9,826 bases of DNA from Nitrospirota bacterium (GTDB taxonomy: Bacteria; Nitrospirota; Nitrospiria; Nitrospirales; Nitrospiraceae): NCBI GenBank assembly GCA_016222925.1, contig JACRQB010000296.1, positions 1 through 9,826 of the forward strand. The letters are read 5' to 3'. The notes under the pieces are model-generated. The model was not told where the DNA came from and made no database searches. It saw only the letters and a program-made list of their open reading frames with translations. Position numbers and translations under genes: made by a program. Shown here piece after piece: positions 1 through 6,954 of the stretch. Positions within the stretch are counted from its first letter, which is position 1. Every line of letters begins with the position of its first letter.

Positions 1-464
1 CCAATCTCTTCTTCGAGTTCCCACAAGAATCGGATGTTGATCGGCCAACCTTGCTCGATCGCATATTGAGCGCCAAACATCGCCGTGAGAGCCGGGCCCT
101 TGTCATCGGTCGCCCCTCGCCCCCGATACATCCCGTGTTCATTCGTAAAGGCAAACGGCGCCTGCCTCCATTCCGGCTCCTGCGCCGGCTGCACGTCCAG
201 ATGATTATAGATTGTGACGGTCGGATACTCAGGCCCTACCATCCACCCGCCGGAGACGATGGGGTACCCACCGGTTTCGACCACGTGAACCTTGGCATTC
301 ATCCCGATCAAATACTGCTCCGCAAGGTCAGCCATACGTCGCATATCGCCCGCGCGGGATGAATCCATGCTGATCGACGGCACCTCCACCATCTGGCCCA
401 AGAGATCCTCAAACCTTGGCCGTGATTCCTTCACAAAAATCCTCAGTTGCCGCTCATTCACCAT
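1..464 (-). CDS. M20-family metallopeptidase (dipeptidase-like), N-terminal part, cut by window edge
   Basis: Reading leftward from the ATG at 464-462, 154 codons are open to the window edge, so only the N-terminal part is present. Zinc-peptidase M20 signatures are clear: HLDVQP (H88 as first metal ligand, D90 as the adjacent catalytic-site Asp), GRGATDDKGP (D120 as bridging metal ligand) and a C-terminal WELEEEI that begins the catalytic Glu/metal Glu motif (normally EEEIGS). The spacing and the PEWRQAPF segment resemble the carnosinase/CNDP-like and PepV-like dipeptidase branch rather than a narrow ArgE or DapE type. The family hydrolyses dipeptides or N-acyl amino acids in the cytoplasm; the exact substrate cannot be told. 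No signal peptide is seen. The start is well supported by AAGGAGG (474-480) nine bases upstream. The gene diverges from the plus-strand pair that follows. Confidence 0.9.
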   Translation of the reverse strand, partial: MVNERQLRIFVKESRPRFEDLLGQMVEVPSISMDSSRAGDMRRMADLAEQYLIGMNAKVHVVETGGYPIVSGGWMVGPEYPTVTIYNHLDVQPAQEPEWRQAPFAFTNEHGMYRGRGATDDKGPALTAMFGAQYAIEQGWPINIRFLWELEEEI

Positions 465-473
465 ACGAGTGCT

Positions 474-502
474 CCTCCTTGATGAAAAGACGGGGAATTA
501 TA
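474..502 (-). promoter_or_regulatory. Promoter -10 box and ribosome binding site of the M20 peptidase gene
   Basis: On the minus strand a perfect TATAAT lies at 502-497, 32 bases before the ATG, which would put the transcript start near 490. No convincing -35 hexamer is found 16-18 bases further upstream, so the promoter may be weak or need an activator. A strong Shine-Dalgarno AAGGAGG lies at 480-474. The divergent plus-strand gene begins at about 550, so this 85-base gap has to serve both directions; I see no clear plus-strand promoter in it. Confidence 0.45.
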
Positions 503-549
503 GCGATCAAGTCTCGCAAGAGAAAGCAGCCCCGGGTTCTAAACTCAGA

Positions 550-1044
550 ATGATGATAAAATGTCTTTCACCCAGCATGACCACGTCGGCACGAATCATC
601 GCTCCTCTCGTTATTGCTCTGCTCACACTTCTAGGAGTAGACAGACCGATACCGGTGTGGGCGGAAGAACCGACCAGCATCCAACAGATTCTCGAAGAAC
701 CACGGGGCTACCACCTTCGGCATGTCATCTTGCGGGGCATTGCACGGGATGTGCAACCTCTGGAGCCTTACCCAATTGCCGATGGAGACAATTGTTATGG
801 TGCGTACTTGTTCCGTCTTGAGGACGATGAGGCGACGATTCCAGTGGCAGTGTTAGGCATATGTGGTAGACCGGTTGTCCGCGATCCGGAAGTCGAGGAT
901 GGAGATCGTGTCGAAGTCAGCGCCACGATTCAGGCACCGAGTCACGGAGGGCACTATCTCAGTTTCAAAGGATTGAAAGCGATGGCCGAACAAGAACGTG
1001 TGGTACAGGCAATCGCCGATCGCATTCTTCCAATTGTCGAGTAA
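550..1044 (+). CDS. Exported small protein, possible OB-fold
   Basis: This 164-residue protein has a Sec-type signal peptide: K4 and R15 in the n-region, a hydrophobic stretch at about 16-30 (IIAPLVIALLTLLGV), and a likely cleavage after VWA at residue 38. The mature part (about 126 residues) begins with an ILEEPRGYHLRHVILRG segment and continues with alternating strands (YLFRLEDDEATIPVAV, DRVEVSATI, YLSFKGLKAM), which suggests a small beta-barrel of OB-fold type; this is an impression, not a family match. Two cysteines (C65 in NCYG and C88 in GICG) could form a disulfide in the periplasm. The start is uncertain: ATGs at 550, 553 and 577 are in frame and none has a good Shine-Dalgarno; 577 would give a 29-residue signal peptide. 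The open frame runs back to 292, but that part lies on the M20 gene. I do not recognise the function. Confidence 0.7.
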   Translation: MMIKCLSPSMTTSARIIAPLVIALLTLLGVDRPIPVWAEEPTSIQQILEEPRGYHLRHVILRGIARDVQPLEPYPIADGDNCYGAYLFRLEDDEATIPVAVLGICGRPVVRDPEVEDGDRVEVSATIQAPSHGGHYLSFKGLKAMAEQERVVQAIADRILPIVE

Positions 1045-1106
1045 CCACCTCAGCAGCCGGCCATGGGACCAATACACGTCAACTCCACCAGTTCAGTCAA
1101 CCGACC

Positions 1107-1113
1107 GAAGGAG
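1107..1113 (+). promoter_or_regulatory. Ribosome binding site upstream of the lipoprotein gene
   Basis: GAAGGAG lies only 3 bases before the GTG at 1117 and 15 bases before the in-frame ATG at 1129, so it suits neither perfectly. A second purine run, GAAGG at 1119-1123, lies 5 bases before the ATG. The start of the lipoprotein therefore remains open between the two, with little effect on the mature protein. Confidence 0.4.
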
Positions 1114-1116
1114 TAG

Positions 1117-1860
1117 GTGAAGGAAGCGATGGTTCAACTACTTATAATTATGGCATCATTCATAGTGGCACTGTCGGCCGGCTGTGCGAACAGCCAAGGG
1201 TTCAATCGGACGGCGATGAACGAAGTTCTTCATGTCGAGCCTACCCCAATCCCTGAGAGTCAGCCCCTTGCGAGCCAGGGCGTTCACCTTTCCACACCCC
1301 TTCGGCTCGGTGTCTTTTTTGCCGATCACGACTTTCCACACAGACAGTCCGTCCGAACGGTGGAATGGCTGGCTAGGGATAGAGACCAGCTACTCCGCGA
1401 GCTAGCTCAGCTACAAGATACGCATGTCCTCCAGGATGCATTCGTACTGATGGATGCCACTCTGCGAGGTGAAGATATCCGCGGGATCCGCCAGGCTGGT
1501 GCTCGGTACGGAGTAGATCTGGTCTTGATCGTCGACGGAGTTGCGGCCGTCGATCGATACAACAACCGCTTTGCCTGGTTGTATCCGACCTTAATCGGCG
1601 CCTATCTCGCCCCTGGTACCGAAAGCGACACGCTCGTCATGATCACCGGCGGCTTGTGGGCTGTGCGCTCCGAATGGCACGCACCGATGCAGACAGTTGA
1701 AGGAACATCGAAGCTGGTCGGATCAGCGGTCTTAGTCGAAGATATCGTCGCGCTACAAGAGGCGAAGAAACACGCCATCCAAGCACTCGGCCAACGCATC
1801 GTCGATCGGTTCCCACACTGGATACAGGAACTCTCACCTCCTGTCCCCCACTCACGGTGA
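1117..1860 (+). CDS. Predicted outer-membrane lipoprotein, weakly like rhombotarget lipoproteins
   Basis: The protein has 247 residues with a hydrophobic N-terminus and a lipobox-like LSAGC, giving lipidation at C23; alanine follows, so no Asp-type inner-membrane retention signal is seen. The mature part has a PLRLGVFFADHDF strand, a helical stretch (about 80-105), a RQAGARYGVDLVLIVDG segment, and then a YPTLIGAYLAPGTESDT segment followed by predicted strands. From memory, the 'GAYLAPGT...DT' pattern resembles the bodies of rhombotarget lipoproteins, but no GlyGly-CTERM tail is present, so it is at best a relative. The GTG at 1117 supplies K2 to the signal peptide; the ATG at 1129 is an alternative. 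It follows the exported OB-like gene by 72 bases on the same strand and may share its transcript. Its last 9 bases overlap the end of the convergent barrel gene. Function unknown. Confidence 0.75.
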   Translation: MKEAMVQLLIIMASFIVALSAGCANSQGFNRTAMNEVLHVEPTPIPESQPLASQGVHLSTPLRLGVFFADHDFPHRQSVRTVEWLARDRDQLLRELAQLQDTHVLQDAFVLMDATLRGEDIRGIRQAGARYGVDLVLIVDGVAAVDRYNNRFAWLYPTLIGAYLAPGTESDTLVMITGGLWAVRSEWHAPMQTVEGTSKLVGSAVLVEDIVALQEAKKHAIQALGQRIVDRFPHWIQELSPPVPHSR

Positions 1861-3081
1861 GTCGAAGCTGACAAGGACTCCCAGCAAAAGCAGATGCTGC
1901 TCACGCGCAAGGCCAACGACGTCGGGACGGGTCCCCCCATTCTTGAAGAACCCGCCTCCCACCCCAGTTGAGTCATCGTAACGATGTTCGACTCGCACCA
2001 CCGTGTTGGTCCATTTATATGGGAGCGTGTACTCGACGGTAGAAGTGATCGCCTTCACGAACTGCTCTGAACCAGTCCACCGACCGTTCCGATCCCAGTA
2101 GAACTCGGGTCGCAATATCACGGACCAAGGCCCGGTGATATGCCACCTGACAACCATGTTACCTCCCATGACAAAGGCTCGTGGGCGCCCAGGCTGAGCG
2201 GCAATGCTTTCGGTCCCAATATCGAAGGACGCGGCCACCGTCACATCGTCGCCTTTCCACTCTACAATGTGATTCCCATACAGACGCCAGAACTCCGGAG
2301 AAGTATCCGTTTGATCTGGCCCTCCGTAGAGAGTTTGCATCAGCGTGAGCCGTGGCGTAGCTTTCCAGATCCATCTCCCTCCATAGCTTGGCAGATCGTT
2401 CGGGTGCGCCAGATGATAGTAACTATTCACGACGAAGGCGGTGACGGTAAGAGTGTCGTTGAGAGGATACTGCGCATTCACCCCAAACATCATGTAGGGC
2501 GTGTTATCCGCAATCCACGATCTCGTATAATTGGCGTTGTCTTTGGCATAGAGAGATTCGTACCCAATCAGACTGTTGAACAGGCCGGCGGTGATCGTCA
2601 ACCCGTTGCCGACCGGGGCTAGGTACGACACATTCGCGCGATGAACGTGTCGAAGCACATCCGACCCATCGACGCGTCGTTCTCCCACCAAAAACGCGAA
2701 CTCTTCTGAGTCACGTCCCCCTTGAAAGCCAAGTTCCATGCCCCAGCGTGAGGAGTCAGTGGCGTCCTTACGCACATAGGCTAGACCCATGTTCGGAGAA
2801 AGCTGATTGTGATGCGCGGCTGTGGCACGATTGCGCCAGAGCTGGTTATCAGGGAAATTAAAATTTCCGATATACCCGACATCTATGTACGCCCCATAGT
2901 GCCAATTGGTTGCGCCGGATCCCGTGAGGCTGGCGGAGCCGGGTATAGGTGCCGTTTTCTCTTCCGATCGTTGACTGAGGTCTTGAGCCCCGCATACGGA
3001 CACTGTCGCGACTAGCCCCCATGTGATCAATAGCCAACAGCTACTTTTGCGCCAACTATACTCATGATTAATGGTCTTCAT
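1852..3081 (-). CDS. Outer-membrane beta-barrel, BBP2 (porin-2, OmpL-like) type
   Basis: The 409-residue protein has a signal peptide (R11 and K12, then a hydrophobic run CWLLITWGLVATVSVCGA, cleavage likely after A32) and a body of alternating amphipathic strands rich in Tyr, Trp and Gly. The early YGAYIDVGYIGNFN segment followed by an asymmetrical strand-loop pattern (GMELGFQGGRD, NGLTITAGLFNSLIGYES, PLNDTLTVTAFVVNSYYH) is typical of putative beta-barrel porin-2 proteins. The chain ends with an aromatic residue close to the C-terminus (LLLLGVLVSFDSP), as expected for outer-membrane insertion. The ATG at 3081 was chosen because it gives a normal signal peptide; an upstream in-frame GTG at 3165 would add 28 residues in front of it. 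No Shine-Dalgarno is seen at either. It lies 264 bases downstream of kdpE on the same strand, so it may be part of, or co-regulated with, the potassium operon. What it transports is not known. Confidence 0.8.
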   Translation of the reverse strand: MKTINHEYSWRKSSCWLLITWGLVATVSVCGAQDLSQRSEEKTAPIPGSASLTGSGATNWHYGAYIDVGYIGNFNFPDNQLWRNRATAAHHNQLSPNMGLAYVRKDATDSSRWGMELGFQGGRDSEEFAFLVGERRVDGSDVLRHVHRANVSYLAPVGNGLTITAGLFNSLIGYESLYAKDNANYTRSWIADNTPYMMFGVNAQYPLNDTLTVTAFVVNSYYHLAHPNDLPSYGGRWIWKATPRLTLMQTLYGGPDQTDTSPEFWRLYGNHIVEWKGDDVTVAASFDIGTESIAAQPGRPRAFVMGGNMVVRWHITGPWSVILRPEFYWDRNGRWTGSEQFVKAITSTVEYTLPYKWTNTVVRVEHRYDDSTGVGGGFFKNGGTRPDVVGLAREQHLLLLGVLVSFDSP

Positions 3082-3167
3082 ATTGATCGTTGACGGATGC
3101 GCAATGCCCGCTCGTATGACCTGCGCTCTCCAAGTACGGAGAACCCATTCCCAATTTGCGCTCACAA

Positions 3168-3205
3168 ACTATACTTCGCCAGGTATCAAAACGGGATAAA
3201 AAACC
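3168..3205 (-). promoter_or_regulatory. Possible promoter and regulator-binding tract upstream of the barrel gene
   Basis: Within the 264-base gap between kdpE and the barrel gene, the minus strand reads GGTTTTTTATCCCG at 3205-3192 and, 18 bases on, a TATAGT (3173-3168) that could be a -10 box. The T-run followed by a C-rich end recalls, from memory, the T-rich KdpE site upstream of the E. coli kdp operon, but similarity is slight. A TTGATA at 3189-3184 is too close to TATAGT (10 bases) to be its -35. The rest of the gap shows no gene. Confidence 0.2.
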
Positions 3206-3272
3206 TACGGTGTGAATTTCAGTGACGCATGAAGAGAGAAGTTAAGGAATCTCTGATTAGTTCCATGTGAAG

Positions 3273-3313
3273 GCCAGATACATGCAGATTTCTTTCCACG
3301 TCTGATGTCTGGC
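3273..3313 (-). repeat. Imperfect 13-bp hairpin just after kdpE
   Basis: GCCAGA (3273-3278) pairs with TCTGGC (3308-3313), CAT (3281-3283) with ATG (3305-3307), and CAGA (3285-3288) with TCTG (3301-3304). This makes 13 pairs with a 2-base and a 1-base bulge on one side and a 12-base loop. It starts 33 bases after the kdpE stop codon. No T-run follows it on either strand, so it is not a classic intrinsic terminator; it could protect the kdpE mRNA end, attenuate read-through into the barrel gene, or be an operator. Confidence 0.45.
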
Positions 3314-3345
3314 TAAAGATTAGCAAGGGATAGAGGTTCCCTAGG

Positions 3346-4038
3346 TCATTCCGTCCGGAGGCGATATCCGACCCCCAATTCTGTCACCAAATAGCGCGGG
3401 TGTGCCGGATTTCTTTCCAGTTTGTTTCTCAACTGGCGCATATAGACCCGTAGATAATGCCCTTCCTCCACATGAAGCGGGCCCCAAACCTCTTTTAACA
3501 GCTGACGATGCGTCATCACCCTTCCGGCATACCGGATCAAAGCTGTGAGCAGCTTGTACTCGATCGGCGTGAGATGAGTCTCCTTTCCCGAGACAAACAC
3601 CTGCCGTCGTCCGAGATCTACCATGAGGTCCCCGAGCGAAAACACTGGCTCAGGGGAATCGGCAGATCGAGAAGCATGGCGTAACGCCGCTCGCATCCGC
3701 GCAAGGAGTTCGTTGACTCCGAACGGCTTCGTCACGTAATCATCGGCGCCAAGGTCGAGGGCCTCCACTTTAGCTTGTTCCTGGTTTCGAGCCGACAGCA
3801 CAATGATCGGGGTAGCCGTCCATTCCCGCACCTGACGAATGACCTCAGTTCCCTCAAGATCCGGTAGTCCGAGGTCCAGCAGGATGAGATCAGGATTCCA
3901 CGCTTTGGCCGCAGAGAGACCCTCGTGGACCGTCGCAGCTTCGTGGAGCCGAAAGCCATGTGCGGGGAGTGTCGTCCGCAGAAACCGGCGAATCTCCGGC
4001 TCATCCTCGATGAGGAGTATCGTGGCTTCCTGTGACAT
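3346..4038 (-). CDS. kdpE: KdpE, response regulator of the potassium operon
   Basis: The 230-residue OmpR-family regulator has an N-terminal receiver domain (about 6-118) with the acidic pocket E11-D12, phosphoacceptor D55 (in LILLDLGLPD), S82 and K104 (VTKPF). A C-terminal winged-helix DNA-binding domain follows (about 130-228, with LTPIEYKLL, the VYMRQLRNKLE recognition helix and a GVGYRL wing). It would be phosphorylated by KdpD, encoded 42 bases upstream, and activate kdp transcription under K+ limitation. Identity as KdpE rather than another OmpR-type regulator rests on both its sequence (for example NQEQAKVEALDLGADDYVTKPFG) and its place after kdpD. The ATG at 4038 gives the standard length with the usual short lead into the first strand. 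Confidence 0.96.
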   Translation of the reverse strand: MSQEATILLIEDEPEIRRFLRTTLPAHGFRLHEAATVHEGLSAAKAWNPDLILLDLGLPDLEGTEVIRQVREWTATPIIVLSARNQEQAKVEALDLGADDYVTKPFGVNELLARMRAALRHASRSADSPEPVFSLGDLMVDLGRRQVFVSGKETHLTPIEYKLLTALIRYAGRVMTHRQLLKEVWGPLHVEEGHYLRVYMRQLRNKLERNPAHPRYLVTELGVGYRLRTE

Positions 4039-4080
4039 CAGACACTGCGGCCTCGATCGCCGCTCCTCGATTGACCGGAA

Positions 4081-6783
4081 TTACGCTTGCCGAGCCTCAG
4101 GCTGCTCCGTTTCCACAGGCGGCGGCTGATCCAATAGCGGAATCGAAAAGCGAAAGACGGCTCCGCCTCCGGATCGATTCTCAGCCCAAATGCGGCCGCC
4201 ATGCGTTTCTACAATACCACGGCAAATCGTCAGCCCCAGCCCTACCCCTCCCTCTCGCGCGGGTCTTGCCCGATAAAATTTGTCGAAGATGCGGGCTTCC
4301 TCACCGAACGGAATTCCAGGGCCTCGATCTGCGACTTCGGCAATGACTTCGCGATCGCTCGCCGACGCGGACAGATCAATCGCACTTCCCGATGGCGCAT
4401 ACTTCACGGCGTTCTCCACCAGATTGATCACCACTTGTTCCAGGAGAACCCCATCGACAAGCACCAGTGGCAGATCGATCGGAAATGCCGTGTTGACGGC
4501 ATGATCGCGTAACCGTCCCTCCAATCTGGCCAGGGCTGCACCGACAACCTCATCTAGAGGATGCCACTCCTTGCTGAGCTGCACAGCCCCTGCTTCAATG
4601 CGCATCATGTCGAGCAGGTTCTTCAGCAAACGGTCAAGACGATCAGCCTCTCGATAGATTGAGCGCGCGAGGTCCTCTCGAGCGGCAGCGGTCAGCTCCC
4701 CTTGCCCTTCGGCCAAGCTGCTCGCCGCACCGGTAATGGTGGCCAGCGGCGTCCTCAAGTCGTGAGACACCGAACTGAGAATGGCGTTTCGCATGCGCTC
4801 CGTTTCCGCACGCACACGAGCCTTCTGCGTTTCTTCAGACAGGCGCGTCCGCTCAATCGCCAATGCGATTTGGTTCACCAACGATTCGAGCAGGTGTAGC
4901 TGATCGAGGTTCACGAGGCGGCTGTACTCCGTCGGTCGAACCGCGACGACTCCGATGGGTCCGGTTGAGCCCACCAGGGGCAGATAGAGCGCGCTGGCTC
5001 CCGGGAGCGTATCGGTCCCAAGTCCGGCTCGCTCACCGTGGTCAAACACCCATTGAGCCACACCCGACTCTTTTGGATCCAAGTCAAAAAACAGGAGTTC
5101 CCCACGTTGCAGTTGCACCCGGTTGTCGGCATCCGCCAGGAAGATGGCGACTTGAGCATCAAACACGTCTCGAAGATGCTTCGCAGCGAGTTGCGCCAGC
5201 ATGCCGGTTCCTCGATGCGTGGCGAGATCGCGGCTCATCGCATATAGCACTCCGGTGCGTTTTTCTCGAGATCGAGCCAGTTCGGCTTGCTGACGCAAAC
5301 GCACCGTGAGGTTGCTGATGACCAACGCGACCACTAACATCACGCCGAAGGTCAACAGGTATTGAAAATCGGAGACGGCAAAGGAGAAGTAGGGCGGGAC
5401 AAAGAAGAAGTCAAAAAACGCAACGCTCAAGATTGAAGCCAGCACCGACGGTCCTCGCCCCCGACGAAACGCGATGGCGATCACGGCAATGAGATACATC
5501 ATGGTCAAGTTCGCGGCTGCAAAATAGGGGAACATCAGCCAGGCGACCGCCGTCGCAATCAACACCCCGAACAAGGCATAGCCATACCCGAAGACATCGC
5601 TGGTTCTTCGGAGACTGCGGCGGACAAGCGGCTGTCCTTCGCCGGCTTCTCCCGTAATAACGTAGATGTCGATCTCCCCGCTTTGATGGACGAGTTCCGA
5701 CACGACAGACCCGAATACCCATTCCTTCCACAAAGACCTGACGGGTTTGCCGACAATGATCTTGGTCGCGTTTCTGTTCCGCGCATAGCTCAAGAGTTCC
5801 TGGGCCACGTTGTCGCCGCTCAGAGTCACTACTTCGGCTCCCAGCTGCTCCGCCAACCGCAAGGTCTGCGCCAGGTGATCCCGTTCGGCCTGGGACAATC
5901 GGAGATGCCGTGGAATCTGCACATAGACCGCGATCCATTTGGCATGCAGATCAGCGGCCATCTGACGCGCGGCCCTGATCAGGCGCGGGCCACGGGCCTT
6001 CATATTGACGCATACAATGATGGTTTCCGCTGCCGGCCATGTTCGCACCACTGCGTGGTCGCGCCGGTAGACCTCCATCTGCTGGTCGACCCGCTCGGCC
6101 GTGCGGCGCAAAGCGAGTTCTCGAAGCGCGATCAGATTGCCTTTGGCGAAGAAATTGTGAAGCGCATGCTGAATTTGCTCCGGGACATAGACTTTGCCGT
6201 CCTTCAACCGTTGCAGCAGGTCATCGGGAGGGAGATCGATCAATTCCACGTCATCCGCCCGTTCAAGCACGGAATCCGGGACGGTCTCCCGTACCCGCAC
6301 GCCGGTAATCTGCGCGATCACATCGTTCAAACTCTCCAAGTGCTGCACGTTCACAGTGGTATAGACCGTGATCCCGGCTTGGAGTAACTCCTGAACATCC
6401 TGCCACCGTTTGGCATGCCGCATCCCCAGAGCGTTGCTGTGCGCGAGTTCGTCGATGAGGATGATGGTGGGACGTCGTACGAGGGCCGCGTCGAGATCGA
6501 ATTCTTGCAGCGTCGCGCCACGATAGTCGACAGCGTGGCGCGGCATGACTTCCAGTCCGTTCACCAAAGCCTCGGTTTCAGCCCGACCATGAGTCTCAAC
6601 GACGCCGATGACGACATCGACACCGTCACGCCGCTGCTCGTGCGCCGCTTCCAGCATGGCGTAGGTCTTCCCCACGCCGGGATTGGCGCCGAAGAAGACC
6701 TTGAGCTTGCCCTCGGCTTTGCGGGCTTCCTCCGCCTTCACACTCTTCAGCAGTGCGTCGGGATCTGGTCGTTTTTGATTCAT
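4081..6783 (-). CDS. kdpD: KdpD, K+-responsive sensor histidine kinase
   Basis: The 900-residue protein (E. coli KdpD has 894) has all expected parts in order. The N-terminal KdpD domain (about 25-235) has Walker A GANPGVGKT (32-40) and a Walker-B-like IILIDELAH (107-115). A USP-like domain (about 251-376) follows, then four membrane segments between about 399 and 492, a GAF-like domain (about 520-645), and the kinase core: phosphoacceptor H674 in SVSHDLRTP, N-box NLVENAVKYAP (787-797), DRGPGIP (819-825), F833/F836 and GGVGLGL (845-851). It senses K+ shortage or ionic conditions and controls the phosphorylation of KdpE. The ATG at 6783 matches the usual KdpD beginning (MN..RPDPDALL) but has no Shine-Dalgarno. 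An upstream in-frame ATG at 6894, with GGAGG 13 bases before it, would add a basic 37-residue tail that I cannot match to the family. Confidence 0.96.
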   Translation of the reverse strand: MNQKRPDPDALLKSVKAEEARKAEGKLKVFFGANPGVGKTYAMLEAAHEQRRDGVDVVIGVVETHGRAETEALVNGLEVMPRHAVDYRGATLQEFDLDAALVRRPTIILIDELAHSNALGMRHAKRWQDVQELLQAGITVYTTVNVQHLESLNDVIAQITGVRVRETVPDSVLERADDVELIDLPPDDLLQRLKDGKVYVPEQIQHALHNFFAKGNLIALRELALRRTAERVDQQMEVYRRDHAVVRTWPAAETIIVCVNMKARGPRLIRAARQMAADLHAKWIAVYVQIPRHLRLSQAERDHLAQTLRLAEQLGAEVVTLSGDNVAQELLSYARNRNATKIIVGKPVRSLWKEWVFGSVVSELVHQSGEIDIYVITGEAGEGQPLVRRSLRRTSDVFGYGYALFGVLIATAVAWLMFPYFAAANLTMMYLIAVIAIAFRRGRGPSVLASILSVAFFDFFFVPPYFSFAVSDFQYLLTFGVMLVVALVISNLTVRLRQQAELARSREKRTGVLYAMSRDLATHRGTGMLAQLAAKHLRDVFDAQVAIFLADADNRVQLQRGELLFFDLDPKESGVAQWVFDHGERAGLGTDTLPGASALYLPLVGSTGPIGVVAVRPTEYSRLVNLDQLHLLESLVNQIALAIERTRLSEETQKARVRAETERMRNAILSSVSHDLRTPLATITGAASSLAEGQGELTAAAREDLARSIYREADRLDRLLKNLLDMMRIEAGAVQLSKEWHPLDEVVGAALARLEGRLRDHAVNTAFPIDLPLVLVDGVLLEQVVINLVENAVKYAPSGSAIDLSASASDREVIAEVADRGPGIPFGEEARIFDKFYRARPAREGGVGLGLTICRGIVETHGGRIWAENRSGGGAVFRFSIPLLDQPPPVETEQPEARQA

Positions 6784-6899
6784 AGGGCGGCGTATCGCAC
6801 AACGTTGAGGACGACTTCGCACACGGCGCTTGAATTCTAGGGGTAGGGCCGGAGGAGCGTCAACGGCACGATCGATCGTCCGAGGGCTGAGCATGCTTC

Positions 6900-6954
6900 A
6901 ACTAACGCCTCCGATCGTGACCGCCGAACATGGACGCGCTGAAACTAACGCCTC
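6900..6954. repeat. 12-base direct repeat between kdpC and kdpD
   Basis: AACTAACGCCTC occurs at 6900-6911 and again at 6943-6954 (plus-strand reading), 43 bases apart. The right-hand copy contains the kdpC stop codon and its last two codons; the left-hand copy lies in the kdpC-kdpD gap and supplies the GGAGG that precedes the alternative kdpD ATG at 6894. It could be the remnant of a short local duplication or a chance match. Confidence 0.5.

Noticed and set aside
51..362. 103-codon plus-strand open frame at the left edge
   Set aside because: Antisense to the M20 peptidase, whose metal-binding motifs are clear in the other strand.
479..504. Possible plus-strand promoter TTGATG...TATAGC before the exported OB-like gene
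   Set aside because: The spacer is only 14 bases, too short for a sigma-70 promoter; the same bases make a better TATAAT on the other strand.
292..549. Upstream extension of the exported OB-like protein to position 292
   Set aside because: The extension covers the start of the M20 gene on the opposite strand, and the signal peptide indicates a start at 550-577.
1602..1976. 124-codon minus-strand open frame across the lipoprotein and barrel gene ends
   Set aside because: It overlaps both supported genes out of frame and its translation (Ser/Cys/Arg-rich) has no coding character.
5683..6387. 234-codon open frame on the plus strand opposite kdpD
   Set aside because: It lies wholly antisense to conserved kdpD sequence, has no ribosome binding site of note and no recognisable domain; long antisense frames are common in GC-rich genes.
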